Below are positions 52,546 through 61,861 of a stretch of 64,000 nucleotides of DNA, piece after piece. The notes beneath the pieces are model-generated. The model was not told the DNA's origin. It ran no database searches and saw only the letters and a list, made by a program, of their open reading frames with translations. Position 1 is the first letter of the stretch. Each line of letters begins with the position of its first letter. Both the position numbers and the translations under genes were made by a program. The stretch is from JALYXI01 sp963716685 (lineage in GTDB: Bacteria > Acidobacteriota > Terriglobia > Bryobacterales > Bryobacteraceae), in contig CAVQTR010000003.1 of assembly GCA_963716685.1 (NCBI GenBank), forward strand, positions 2,604,001-2,668,000. Direction: 5' to 3'.

Positions 52546-53280
52546 ATGAATCGGGAGTACCACAAGTGGTTCAGTCCGCGGTTGCATCGCGACATGGAAC
52601 TGCTTGTGTTCGGGCACGGCGGCGCGCGTGTGCTGGTGTTCCCCACTCGGCAGGGACGATTCTACGATTACGAAAACTGGGGACTGGTGGGATCCGTAGC
52701 GGATCGCATTCGCGCGGGCTATCTGCAGTTGTTCTGTGTGGATAGCGTGGATTCGGAAGGTCTGTATTCGGAGGGGTGCGCGCCGGAGTGCCGCATTGGC
52801 CGGCACAACGAGTACGAAGCTTATCTTCTGGAAGAAGTCATTCCGTTTACGCGCAGTTGCAACGGCCACCCCGCGCTGATTTCGCACGGCTGCAGCATTG
52901 GCGCCTACCATGCGGTGAACGTGGCGCTGCGGCACCCGGAACAGTTCAGCAAAGTGGTGGCGCTGAGCGGACGTTATGATCTGACGCGTCCGGCGGGCCC
53001 GTTCCGCGATCTGTTCAACGGGTATTACGATCAGGACATTTACTTCCACACGCCGACACACTTTGTGGCCAATCTGGCGGAGGGCTGGCTGCTGGATCAG
53101 GTGAGGAGGTTGCGCATCACGCTGGCGATCGGCAGGCACGATTGTTTCTACGAGAGCACCTGCGAGCTAAGCCGGGTGCTGACCGGGAAGCATGTGAGCC
53201 ACGAAATGGTGGTGTGGGACGGGGAAGCGCACCGCGCGCGCGACTGGCGCAGGATGGCGGCTCATTATCTTCACGAATGA
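52546..53280 (+). CDS. Alpha/beta-hydrolase esterase (esterase D-like)
   Basis: A 244-residue alpha/beta-hydrolase. The nucleophile elbow is LISHGCSIGAYHAVN (Ser117), the acid is probably in AIGRHDCFYES (about 192-202) and the base is His in VVWDGEAHRARDWRRM (about 223-238). The WRR ending after the histidine is common in the EstD/YjfP-like uncharacterised group. Cytosolic; the substrate is unknown, with short acyl esters likely. It may be co-transcribed with the SGNH hydrolase 12 bases upstream. A possible hairpin with T-run follows it. Confidence 0.85.
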   Translation: MNREYHKWFSPRLHRDMELLVFGHGGARVLVFPTRQGRFYDYENWGLVGSVADRIRAGYLQLFCVDSVDSEGLYSEGCAPECRIGRHNEYEAYLLEEVIPFTRSCNGHPALISHGCSIGAYHAVNVALRHPEQFSKVVALSGRYDLTRPAGPFRDLFNGYYDQDIYFHTPTHFVANLAEGWLLDQVRRLRITLAIGRHDCFYESTCELSRVLTGKHVSHEMVVWDGEAHRARDWRRMAAHYLHE

Positions 53281-53379
53281 GGGTGTGGAGTCAGGGTCTA
53301 AACCGCTTCGAGGACACACCGGTGACCGGTAGCCATAACCGCGCGGCCTGGCTTTTTGTATCCTAATCTTCACGAATGA
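53267..53379 (+). repeat. 14-bp direct repeat flanking the esterase/beta-lactamase junction
   Basis: ATCTTCACGAATGA is found at 53267-53280 (the last codons and stop of the esterase gene) and again at 53366-53379, where its ATG is the start codon of the beta-lactamase. The copies are identical and 99 bases apart. Confidence 0.75.
53331..53357 (+). terminator. Weak candidate terminator after the esterase gene
   Basis: AGCCA (53331-53335) can pair with TGGCT (53349-53353), followed by a run of T to 53357. The stem is short and the loop is 13 bases, so this is only a candidate. Confidence 0.3.
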
Positions 53380-54245
53380 AAGCTCTCCCCTGCCTGATCC
53401 TGAGCGCGGGCCTCGCCTGCGCGCAGGACTCCCTGATTCAGCGGATTCGAAGCATCGCGGCCGACGCAAAAGGAAGCGTGTCGGTTGCCTGTGCGCTGCC
53501 GGGGTCGAAGCTGAACTGTGATCTGCAGCCGCACGCGCATCCGCCCATGCAGTCCGTTTTCAAGCTGCCGCTCGTCGTGACCATTCTGCACGGGGTCGAG
53601 AATGGAAAGTTTTCCCTCGATCAGCCGGTCCGGTTCCTGCCGGAGGACCGCATTCTGCCGCATACGTTCAGCCCACTGCAGGACAGATACCCGAAGGCCA
53701 ATGTGGATGTGCCGCTGCGCGAGCTGCTGCGCATGTCGGTCTCGATCAGCGACAATGCCGCGACGGAAGTTCTGCTGCGGGTGGCGGGCGGTCCAAAGGT
53801 GGTGAACGACTACGTCGCGTCGCTGGGGATCAGCGGTTTTCATCTGCTGGATGGCGAACAGGAGTTACACCGGAACCTGCCCGCGCAGTACCGCAACTGG
53901 TTTGAGCCCGCGGCCGCTGTGCAGCTGCTCCGGCGCATCAGCGACCACTCGCCGCTGAATGCGGCGCACACGAAGCTGCTGCTGAACTGGATGGTGCCGG
54001 CGGTTCCCACCAAACGATTGCAGGCGAATCTTCCGGCGGGCACGGTGGTGGCGCACAAATCCGGCACATCCGGGTCGACAAACGGTCTGGCGCAGGCGAC
54101 CAACGATATCGGCCTGATCACCCTGCCGGATGGCAGGAAGCTGGCGATCGCCGTGTTTGTAACCGATTCCCGCGCGGATGAGGTCACACGCGAGCAGGTG
54201 ATTGCGCGGATCGCGCGGGCTGTGTGGGACGCTACTCGAGGGTAA
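53376..54245 (+). CDS. bla: Class A beta-lactamase, subclass A2-like
   Basis: A 289-residue exported serine beta-lactamase. A Sec signal covers about residues 1-16. The active-site set is complete: Ser60-x-x-Lys63 in SVFK, SDN at 125-127, the general-base Glu161 in DGEQELH, and KSG at 228-230 in HKSGTSGS. The residue at the position of Asn170 is His165, as in PER-type enzymes, and this with the general look of the omega region points to subclass A2 (PER, CfxA, CepA relatives). It would hydrolyse penicillins or cephalosporins in the periplasm; the spectrum cannot be read. No mobile element is nearby, so it looks like a resident gene. Its 3' end overlaps the convergent DUF2911 gene by 14 bases. 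Confidence 0.9.
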   Translation: MKALPCLILSAGLACAQDSLIQRIRSIAADAKGSVSVACALPGSKLNCDLQPHAHPPMQSVFKLPLVVTILHGVENGKFSLDQPVRFLPEDRILPHTFSPLQDRYPKANVDVPLRELLRMSVSISDNAATEVLLRVAGGPKVVNDYVASLGISGFHLLDGEQELHRNLPAQYRNWFEPAAAVQLLRRISDHSPLNAAHTKLLLNWMVPAVPTKRLQANLPAGTVVAHKSGTSGSTNGLAQATNDIGLITLPDGRKLAIAVFVTDSRADEVTREQVIARIARAVWDATRG

Positions 54246-54750
54246 AATCGGCCGAAGCTTCGGTGTTCTCCCACAGAAGGGCCAGCTTGCCGGCTTTAGG
54301 GCCGGTCTTGCGCAGTTCCACGCGGAAGGTTTCCACGGGCGCGGGCAGGCTGGTGAGCGTCATGGGCGTGCGGCCCAGATCGCGGCTGCTGTCGTAATTC
54401 AGATGAAATTGTCCGGTTTCGCGATTGATGATAAGAAGCCACTTTTTCTCGTTCGGCAACGTCCAGATGCTGTAGCTGCCCTTCGGCAGTTTCAGGGAGC
54501 CGATGCGCAGATCGGTGTCAGTCGTCAGCTTGGTGGCCCAGTTGGCGCCGGTACACCAGACCTGCCCATATGGCACCAGTCCACCCATCACCTGGCGGCC
54601 GTGCATGGAGGGCGCATAGTATTCCACCGCGATCTTTTTGCCGTCAATAGTGACGGAGGTATCGGCGATTGGACTGGTGTATTTCGGACGCTGTGCGGGG
54701 AGCGCCACAGTCAGGAGAAGAACAGCCAGACAGGAGCGGAAGAGCGGCAT
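54232..54750 (-). CDS. DUF2911 domain protein, secreted
   Basis: A 172-residue protein that is almost entirely a DUF2911 domain after a Sec signal (MPLFRSCLAVLLLTVALPAQ). Typical stretches are VEYYAPSMHGRQVMGGLVPY (about 43-62), VWCTGANWATKLTTDTDLRI (about 65-84) and KLPKGSYSIWTLPNEKKW (about 88-105). The family is widespread in Bacteroidetes and acidobacteria, is beta-rich and has no known role. It begins three bases after the amidohydrolase stop, so both are on one transcript. Confidence 0.88.
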   Translation of the reverse strand: MPLFRSCLAVLLLTVALPAQRPKYTSPIADTSVTIDGKKIAVEYYAPSMHGRQVMGGLVPYGQVWCTGANWATKLTTDTDLRIGSLKLPKGSYSIWTLPNEKKWLLIINRETGQFHLNYDSSRDLGRTPMTLTSLPAPVETFRVELRKTGPKAGKLALLWENTEASADFTLE

Positions 54751-54753
54751 GGG

Positions 54754-55761
54754 TTACCTGACACTCATCGTCGCATGGACCTCGGCGCGTGAATTGAGCT
54801 TCAGAACGGCGCGCGCATTTCCACTGGTGAGCTTCTCCAGATCGGGAGGATTCAGCATGCCCGTCAGGCTGTCGAGGAACGCGCGGCCGCGCGCATTCGG
54901 CGCGAACGGGTAATCGACCGAGAACAGGATGCGGTGGATGCCGACGACATCGAGAGCGCAGCGCAGCGGCGGCTGGGTAAAGTAACCGCTGGTGGTGATG
55001 TGAATGTTCGACTGGAAGTAATCGGCGACGGGCTGCCGCAGATGCGGCGCGGCGTGGGAGAGAACACCGCTGGAACGCGCGAGCGCATAGGGCAGACCTT
55101 CGCCCATGTGGCCGATGATCAGTTGCAGGCCGGGCAGGCGATCGAACAAGCCGGAGAGGATGAGGCGCAGCGTGTGCAGGCCGTTTTCGGCGTGCCAGCC
55201 CCAGCCGGCAATTGCGAGCAGGTGACCCGCTTCGCCGGGCAGTCCGGAGAAATACGTTTGGTTCACCGGGTCTGGCGGCGGCGCGGGATGCAGATAGACG
55301 GGTATGTTCAAATGCGCGGCGGCTTCCCAGACGGGAAGGAAGCGCGGATCGTCCAGGAACAGGCCTTCGGTGGTGCCGTCCAGCATAGCCCCCGAGAAGC
55401 CAAGCTGCGTGATGCACCGCTCCAGTTCGATGGATGCCGAAGCGGGGTGTTTCAGCGCCAGCGCGGCGAAACCGCCCAGGCGCGCGGGGTTCCGTTTCAC
55501 GGCGTCGGCCAGTTCGTCGTTGATGTCGCGGACCAGCGGCGTCGCGGTCTCCGCTTCGAGGGAATCGAGACCCATGGCGGCGAGCGAGAGCACCTGAAAA
55601 TCGATTGAAGCTTCGTCCATGGCGGCGATGCGGCCGGCGCCCACATCGAGAAGCTTCGGCTGCAGTTCGGCGAGGCGAGCGATGGAGTTCCGGCCGTAGA
55701 CTCCGGTAGCGCGAAGGAATGAGGGCGTGACGAAATGCTCTTCAAGCGCGATGGTCCGCAT
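54754..55761 (-). CDS. Amidohydrolase-2 family protein (decarboxylase/hydrolase type)
   Basis: A 335-residue TIM-barrel protein of the ACMSD/2,3-dihydroxybenzoate decarboxylase/5-carboxyvanillate decarboxylase group. It opens with IALEEHFVTPSFL (3-15), the E-x-H form of the metal motif rather than H-x-H. VYLHPAPPPDP (about 167-177) and LIIGHMGEGLPYALAR (about 230-245) carry further ligand histidines, and FSVDYPFAPN (about 292-301) the final Asp. Members remove carboxylates from aromatic acids or hydrolyse related compounds; a link with the dioxygenase at the start of the window is speculative. The ATG at 55761 is used; the longer frame to 56259 overlaps another gene. Confidence 0.88.
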   Translation of the reverse strand: MRTIALEEHFVTPSFLRATGVYGRNSIARLAELQPKLLDVGAGRIAAMDEASIDFQVLSLAAMGLDSLEAETATPLVRDINDELADAVKRNPARLGGFAALALKHPASASIELERCITQLGFSGAMLDGTTEGLFLDDPRFLPVWEAAAHLNIPVYLHPAPPPDPVNQTYFSGLPGEAGHLLAIAGWGWHAENGLHTLRLILSGLFDRLPGLQLIIGHMGEGLPYALARSSGVLSHAAPHLRQPVADYFQSNIHITTSGYFTQPPLRCALDVVGIHRILFSVDYPFAPNARGRAFLDSLTGMLNPPDLEKLTSGNARAVLKLNSRAEVHATMSVR

Positions 55762-55878
55762 AGTGTAGAGATGACAGTGGACGCCGCGAAGTTTTAGGAT
55801 TGAACCCGCGCGCGGTCTGTTTCCCCCGATTGCGGGCGGCCGAATGGAAATTCGATACACTTTCACTGGAGGCCCTGT

Positions 55879-56148
55879 ATGCCGTGCCGTTACGGTTGCA
55901 CCGCGGATCACCGGATTCCGGTCGAGCTGGTGGAAGCCGATGTGGAGATTGGGTTCCACCTGATCGATCTGGCCGACGACCGTCCGGCCGACGCGCCGCG
56001 GCTGCTGGGGGACGCCGAAGCTGTTTACACCGATACCTTGACTCGCATTGGGCGGCTCGCGCCTCCCGAGCAAAGCAGCTTCGAGATGCTGGTGGCCGAA
56101 CTGCGCCGGGCGATCGACGCAGCTCTCGCGCGCCATCGCCGGGATTGA
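55879..56148 (+). CDS. Small hypothetical protein
   Basis: An 89-residue protein preceded by a good GGAGG (55867-55871, seven bases before the ATG). Two cysteines near the N-terminus (MPCRYGCTADHRIP) are followed by a charged, helix-prone body. I do not recognise a family. It sits between the divergent amidohydrolase and the S9 peptidase, 71 bases before the latter. Confidence 0.55.
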   Translation: MPCRYGCTADHRIPVELVEADVEIGFHLIDLADDRPADAPRLLGDAEAVYTDTLTRIGRLAPPEQSSFEMLVAELRRAIDAALARHRRD

Positions 56149-56219
56149 GCGCTCCTGGCTGAGCAGCGGCATTCTTTGGCGCCGAATTTCGCGAAGTTTC
56201 GTATCATAGGGCAATTCGC

Positions 56220-58379
56220 ATGCGATGGATTCCGGTTGCGCTGCTGAGCGCGGGTTCACTATTGGCGTCGTCGTGGCCGCTGGAGCGCCTGTTCACGCGC
56301 CCGTTTATCTGGGGCACGCCGCCGTCGGAGGTCACGTGGTCCAAAACCGGACACCGGCTGGCGTTTCTGTGGAACGCGGAAGGCAATACCTTCCTGGATC
56401 TCTACAGCTACGATCCCGATTCGCGTAAGCTGGTGCGCCTGACGGATCTGGCTGGCGTGCATGACGAGCTGAACGAGGCCGAAACCGAAAAGGACGAGCG
56501 CCTGAAGCGCTATGAGCTGCCGAATGCGGGGCTGAACAGTTTCAATCTTTCGCGGGACGGTTCGCGGGCGGCATTCACCTATCAGGGCGACCTGTACCTG
56601 GTGAGTACGGTGGGCGGCGAGGCGCCGTTTCGACTCACGAAAACCAAGACCCCCGAGAGCGGGCCGCAGTTTTCACCGGATGGCAGCAGGCTTTCGTATC
56701 TGCGCGGCGGGCAGGTGTTTGCGCAGGATCTGAAGAGCGGGCAGCTGACGCAGCTGGTGGATGCCGAAGGCGTGAGCACGTATCAGTGGTCCCCCGATGG
56801 CAGACGGCTGTTCTATGTGGTGCGAGGCGGCGGCGGGCGGCAGCAGGTGCTGACGAACTATTCGGGACGGCTGGCGGCGGCGCGGCCATTTCCGCGCAAC
56901 GTGGCGGGGGATGAGCCCGGCGCGTCGAAGCTGTTTGTTGTGGCCGCCGATGGCGGGAAACCCGTTTCCATGCAGGATGGTCCGCTGGGCGCGCGCGTGT
57001 GGGCACAGGCAGGTCCGCAGTGGTCGCCCGATTCACTGCATCTGATCCATACGGTGACCAGTCCGGATATGAAGCGCGAGCAGCTGCTGGAGCTGGATGC
57101 GCTGACCGGCAAAGCGAAGCTGCTGTATGAGGATAAGGACGCCGCATGGGCGAACGGCTCGGCGATCGGATGGTCTCCGGACGGGCGCACGGTGTGGTTC
57201 ACCAGCGATCAGGACGGCTTTCAACACCTCTATACCGTGAGCCGCGAGGGCGGAGCGCCGGCACAGGTAACGCATGGGAAGTGGGAGATCCACAGCGAGA
57301 CGACACTCTACTCGCAGAATCCACAGTGGGTGGGCGACTACTTGTATTACACGTCTACGGAGAATGGCACGTCGGAGCGGCAGTTTTATCGGATCAAGCC
57401 GGATGGCAGCGGCAAGGAGCGGCTTTCGGAGCGCGAAGGCGTCAATATCGGCGTGGTCTCGGAAGATGGCGCGCACCGGGCGGCTCTGAGCGCGGATCTG
57501 CGGCATCCGCTCGATTTGTGGGTAGACGGTCAACAGGTGACGCATCGCGCAAGGCCGGAGTTCGCCAGTCAACCGTGGCCGCAGACGCGGTTCTATTCGT
57601 TCCCTTCAAAGGAGGACAAGCAGACCGTCGCCGGTAAGGTGCTGCTGCCTCCCGGCTATCAGATGAACGACCGCAAACGGAAGTGGCCGGCGGTGTTCTT
57701 CATCCATGGCTCGGGTTACGCTACCAGCGTGCTGAAGCAGTGGGGCAGCTACCAGGAGTTCCGCTACGTGTTCAACAGCTATCTGGCGAACAAGGGATAT
57801 GTTGTGTTCGATATCGATTACCGCGGCAGCTCCGGTTACGGACGCGACTGGCGCACCGGCGTCTATCTAAACATGGGCGGGCCGGATCTGGAAGATGTGC
57901 TGGGCGCGGTGGACTACGCGAAATCCCTCGGCAACATCGATATGAAGCGACTGGGAATCTGGGGCGTGAGTTACGGCGGATTCATGACGGATATGGCGAT
58001 GTTCCGCTCGCCCGATACCTTCCAGGCCGGGGCGGCATTTGCAGCAGTTACGGATTGGGAAAACTACAACGCGTTTTATACACAGCAGCGGCTCAACCGT
58101 CCGCAGGACAATCCCGAAGCGTACCGGCGCAGCTCGCCCATTACGTTTGCCGGGATGTTGAAAAACCCGCTGCTGATTGTGCACGGCATGGTGGACAGCA
58201 ACGTCCTGTTTCAGGACGACGTGCAGCTGACGGAAAAGCTGATCCACGATGGGCGTCCGTTCTCGGAGGCGTTTTATCCCGAAGAGAATCATGGCTTCCT
58301 GCGCGATGAAAGTCTAATCGATTCCTTCCGCCGCACGGCCGAATTTTTCGACCAGCATCTGGGGACTGCCGCTCAGTGA
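56220..58379 (+). CDS. S9-family prolyl oligopeptidase/dipeptidyl peptidase
   Basis: A 719-residue secreted peptidase of the DPP-IV/acylaminoacyl peptidase type. A Sec signal (MRWIPVALLSAGSLLASS) is followed by a beta-propeller (about 20-460) with WSPDGRR, FSPDGSRL and WSPDGRTVWF blades. The alpha/beta-hydrolase domain carries the triad Ser584 (IWGVSYGGFM), Asp659 (HGMVDSNV) and His691 (EENHGF). GSSGYGRDWR in front of the nucleophile is characteristic. It would release dipeptides or short peptides in the periplasm, complementing the Tricorn protease. Its stop overlaps the start of thiE by four bases. Confidence 0.94.
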   Translation: MRWIPVALLSAGSLLASSWPLERLFTRPFIWGTPPSEVTWSKTGHRLAFLWNAEGNTFLDLYSYDPDSRKLVRLTDLAGVHDELNEAETEKDERLKRYELPNAGLNSFNLSRDGSRAAFTYQGDLYLVSTVGGEAPFRLTKTKTPESGPQFSPDGSRLSYLRGGQVFAQDLKSGQLTQLVDAEGVSTYQWSPDGRRLFYVVRGGGGRQQVLTNYSGRLAAARPFPRNVAGDEPGASKLFVVAADGGKPVSMQDGPLGARVWAQAGPQWSPDSLHLIHTVTSPDMKREQLLELDALTGKAKLLYEDKDAAWANGSAIGWSPDGRTVWFTSDQDGFQHLYTVSREGGAPAQVTHGKWEIHSETTLYSQNPQWVGDYLYYTSTENGTSERQFYRIKPDGSGKERLSEREGVNIGVVSEDGAHRAALSADLRHPLDLWVDGQQVTHRARPEFASQPWPQTRFYSFPSKEDKQTVAGKVLLPPGYQMNDRKRKWPAVFFIHGSGYATSVLKQWGSYQEFRYVFNSYLANKGYVVFDIDYRGSSGYGRDWRTGVYLNMGGPDLEDVLGAVDYAKSLGNIDMKRLGIWGVSYGGFMTDMAMFRSPDTFQAGAAFAAVTDWENYNAFYTQQRLNRPQDNPEAYRRSSPITFAGMLKNPLLIVHGMVDSNVLFQDDVQLTEKLIHDGRPFSEAFYPEENHGFLRDESLIDSFRRTAEFFDQHLGTAAQ

Positions 58380-59023
58380 ACCCACCGTTCCTGATGCCGC
58401 GGCTGTATCCGATCCTGGATACGGCGGCGCTGGAACGGCGCGGATGCGGCCTGGTGGAAGCGGCGCGCGGCGTGCTGGCGGGTGGCGCGAAAATTCTTCA
58501 GATCCGGCATAAGGGTCATTGGAGCCGGCTGGTGTTCGCGGCGGCGGAGGAGGCCGCGCGTCTGTGCCATGAATTCGGCGCGATTCCGGTGGTGAACGAC
58601 CGCGCGGATATCGCGCTGCTGCTGAACGCCGGGCTGCACGTGGGTCAGGACGATATGCAGGCCGCCGATGCACGCCGCCTGATTGGACCGCACCGGTTTC
58701 TGGGACTTTCGACGCACAACCCCAGCCAGATTGCCCTCGCGGTGACGGAGCCCGTGAATTACATCGCGATAGGGCCGATGTTTGCGACGGCCAGCAAGGA
58801 GAATCCGGACCCAGTGGTGGGCGTGGCCTCATTGCGGGAGTGGCGCGCGGGTGTGCCGCAGCCGGTGGTTGCCATCGGCGGAATTACCCGTTCGAACGCG
58901 CGCGAAACCCTGGATGCGGGCGCGGATTCGCTCGCCGTGATCAACGATCTGCTGCCGGAGCGGTGTACGGAACTGAGTCTCAAGGAGCGTACCGAAGAAT
59001 GGCTTCGAGCACTAAACAAATAG
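58376..59023 (+). CDS. thiE: Thiamine phosphate synthase
   Basis: ThiE (215 residues) couples HMP pyrophosphate with the thiazole phosphate. Barrel landmarks are YPILDTAALERRG at the N-terminus, AKILQIRHKGHWS (about 39-51), IPVVNDRADIALLLNAGLHV (about 70-89), VGQDDMQAADAR (about 89-100), YIAIGPMFATASKEN (about 130-144) and PVVAIGGITRSNARE (about 162-176). It begins with GTG overlapping the S9 stop. No other thiamine gene and no TPP riboswitch-like element is evident nearby. The next gene starts inside its last 25 bases. Confidence 0.93.
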   Translation: MNPPFLMPRLYPILDTAALERRGCGLVEAARGVLAGGAKILQIRHKGHWSRLVFAAAEEAARLCHEFGAIPVVNDRADIALLLNAGLHVGQDDMQAADARRLIGPHRFLGLSTHNPSQIALAVTEPVNYIAIGPMFATASKENPDPVVGVASLREWRAGVPQPVVAIGGITRSNARETLDAGADSLAVINDLLPERCTELSLKERTEEWLRALNK

Positions 59024-60404
59024 AACCGGCGGGCTTGGTCAAGGGCCTCGGCCTGGTGTCGGCCACCACGCTGGTGATGGGCTCGATGATCGGCTCAGGC
59101 ATTTTTATCGTGTCGGCGGATGTGGCGCGGCAGGTGCAGTCGCCAGGGCTGCTGATCATGGCGTGGCTGGTGACGGCGGCGCTGACCATTACGGCGGCGC
59201 TGAGTTACGGCGAACTGGCAGCGGCTATGCCGCGCGCCGGCGGACAGTACGTTTATCTGCGCGAAGCGTTTGGGCCGCTGAGCGGTTTTCTTTACGGCTG
59301 GACGCTGTTCCTGGTGATTCAGACCGGCACGATCGCGGCAGTAGCCGTAGCGTTCGCGAAGTACCTCGGTGTGTTCTTCCCCGGCGTTTCGGCAAGCAAC
59401 TATCTGCTGGGCGCGGGGAAGGTGGGGCTGACCACGCAGCAGCTGGTGGCGATCGCTGGTGGTGCTCGCGCTGACCCTGATCAATACGCGCGGCATCCGC
59501 ACCGGCGCGGCGGTTCAGAACGTTTTTACCTTTGCGAAAACGGCGGCATTGCTCGCGCTGGTGGTGCTGGGGTTCGCTCTCGGCCGCAATGCCGCCGCGG
59601 TGCAGGCCAACTTCACCGGCTTCTGGCGGGATGCCGGCTGGGGCGTTCACACGGTGCGCCTGGTGGGTGTGGCGATGGTGGGGACGCTGTTTTCGAGCGA
59701 TGCCTGGAACAACGTAACGTTCACCGCGGGGGAGGTGCGCAACCCCAGGCGCAACCTGCCGCTGTCGCTTGCACTGGGCGTGGGCGTGGTCTCGCTGCTC
59801 TATATCGCGTGCAACTTCGTTTACCTTAGCGTGCTTCCCTTCTCCGCCATTCAAACCGCGCCGGAAGATCGCGTGGCCACAGCCGTGGTGTCGGTCATGT
59901 TCGGGCCGGTGGCGGTCCAGCTGATGGCGGCAGCGATCATGATTTCGACATTCGGCTGCGTGAACGGGCTGATTCTTTCGGGAGCGCGGGTTTACTACAC
60001 CATGGCGCTCGATGGACTGTTTTTTCGCCGTGCCGCCACTCTGGACGGCAGCACGCGCGCGCCCGTTTTCGCGCTGGCCATTCAGTGCGTGTGGGCGGTG
60101 CTGCTCACGCTGAGCGGACAGTACAACGATCTGCTGGACTATGTTATCTTTGCGGTTCTGCTGTTCTATATCGCTGACGATCGCGGGACTGTTCGTCCTG
60201 CGCCGCACGCGGCCGGATATGGAGCGGCCCTACCGCGCCGTGGGCTATCCGGTGTTGCCCGCCATCTACATTGTGGCGGCGGGTCTGATTGAGATTCTGT
60301 TGTTGCTGAACAAACCGAACTACACGTTTCCGGGACTCGGCATTGTGCTGCTGGGCGTTCCGGTTTACTATCTCTGGCGAAAGAAAGAAGGCGCGATCAC
60401 GTGA
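58999..60404 (+). pseudogene. APC-family amino acid permease, two frameshifts
   Basis: A twelve-helix amino acid/polyamine transporter of the APC superfamily (LAT/YfnA-like), about 465 residues when repaired. The N-terminus has SATTLVMGSMIGSGIFIVSA, which holds the substrate-binding GSGIF, then YGELAAAMPRAGGQYVYLRE. A one-base gain near 59458 shifts the frame; repair restores VAIAVVLALTLINTRG. A second one-base gain at 60173 is repaired to give FYILTIAGLFVLRRTRPDM. The rest, including FSSDAWNNVTFTAGEVRNPR, is intact. It overlaps thiE by 25 bases and the next transporter by four. Confidence 0.88.
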
Positions 60405-61853
60405 GTCTATTCGCCAGTCAAACCATTGAGCCGCATCATGCGACGAGACCGAGGGCGGCGAGCACAACCTGAAGCGGACGCTGGGACCGGGCAACCTGGT
60501 GGCGCTGGGTATCGGCGCGATCATCGGCGCCGGACTGTTCTCGCTCACCCGGATGTCGCCGCGAATAACGCCGGACCGGCGGTGGTTCTCTCCTTCATCA
60601 TCGCGGCGCTCGGCTGCGCCTTCGCGGGCATGTGCTACAGCGAGTTCGCCACCATGATCCCGGTCGCGGGCAGCGCCTACACGTACGCCTACGCGACCAT
60701 GGGCGAACTGCTGGCCTGGATCATCGGCTGGGATCTGGTGCTGGAATATGCGGTGGGCGCGGCCACCGTTTCGGTCAGCTGGTCTTCGTATCTGGTGCAT
60801 TTTCTGGACGAGTTTGGCATTCACCTGCCGCCGCAATATACCGTGTGTCCCTGGGACGTGGTGCCGGGCACTGCCATTCACGGCATCGTGAATCTGCCCG
60901 CCATCTTCATCATTCTGGCGGTCTCGCTGCTGCTCATTGTCGGCATTCAGGAATCGGCGCAGGCCAACGCCGTGATCGTCGTGCATCAAGGTGACCATCG
61001 TGATTATCGTGATCGCGGTCGGCTTCGCTTACATCAATCAGGCCAACTACCATCCGTTCATGCCGCCCAACACGGGCGAGTTCGGGCACTTCGGCTGGAG
61101 CGGCGTCATGCGCGCGGCGGGCGTCATCTTCTTCGCCTATATCGGCTTCGATGCGGTTTCCACCGCCGCGCAGGAGGCGCAGAAATCCGCAGCGCGACAT
61201 GCCCATCGGCATCATCGGCTCGCTGGTGCTCTGCACCATTCTTTACGTACTGTTCGCCTACGTGCTCACCGGCATGGTGAACTATAAGATCTTCGAGAAC
61301 GATGCAGCGCCGGTGGCCACTGTCATTCGCCAGTTCCCGATGGCCTGGCTGCGTACGGGCGTCACGCTCGGCATCATCGCTGGATACACGTCGGTGATTC
61401 TGGTGATGCTGCTGGGGCAATCGCGCGTGTTCTACTCCATGTCGCGCGACGGTTTGCTGCCAGCTGTTTTCTCCGACATCCATCCGAAGTTCCGCACGCC
61501 CTGGAAGTGCAATCTGGTCTTCATGGTGTTCGTCTCCCTGTTCTCCGGCTTCGTGCCGATCTCGCGCCTCGGCAACATGACCAGCATCGGAACCCTGCTG
61601 GCGTTTGTGATCGTCTGCATCGGGGTCATCGTGATGCGCGAGAACGAATCCGGATCTGCCGCGCTCCTACCGCACGCCCATGGTGCCGCTGGTACCGATT
61701 CTGGGCGTGCTGGTCTGCCTCTCCATGATGGTGGCGCTCGATATCGACACGTGGATCCGGCTGGTGGTCTGGCTGCTCATCGGCTTCTGCGTCTACTTCG
61801 GGTACAGCCGGTCGCACAGCCATCTTTCGCGCCGGGCGCCCGCCGGACGGTAA
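60401..61853 (+). pseudogene. Cationic amino acid transporter (APC family), multiple frameshifts
   Basis: A CAT-type APC transporter, about 480 residues when repaired. Pieces read in order: MSLFASQTIE, then EGGEHNLKRTLGPGNLVALG with GAIIGAGLF, AANNAGPAVVLSFIIAALGC, YTYAYATMGELLAWIIGWDL, INQANYHPFMPPNTGEFGHF, IGFDAVSTAAQEAQ and DMPIGIIGSLVLCTILYVL, ending in SRSHSHLSRRAPAGR. Breaks fit one-base gains near 60431, 60444, 60984, in the AAA at 61183-61185 and at 61640, plus two extra bases within 60548-60555. The high density of gains in 1.4 kb with otherwise perfect family sequence is suspicious of sequence quality. It starts at GTG 60401 overlapping the previous stop. Confidence 0.85.
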
Positions 61854-61861
61854 CGCCCCGC

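Noticed and set aside
53300..53345. Insertion-sequence end near the ACCGGTGACCGGT stretch
   Set aside because: Short local repeat only; no transposase frame and no paired inverted repeat at the other side of bla.
55800..56162. 120-codon frame overlapping the small hypothetical gene
   Set aside because: The alternative frame at 55879 has a GGAGG site and more protein-like composition.
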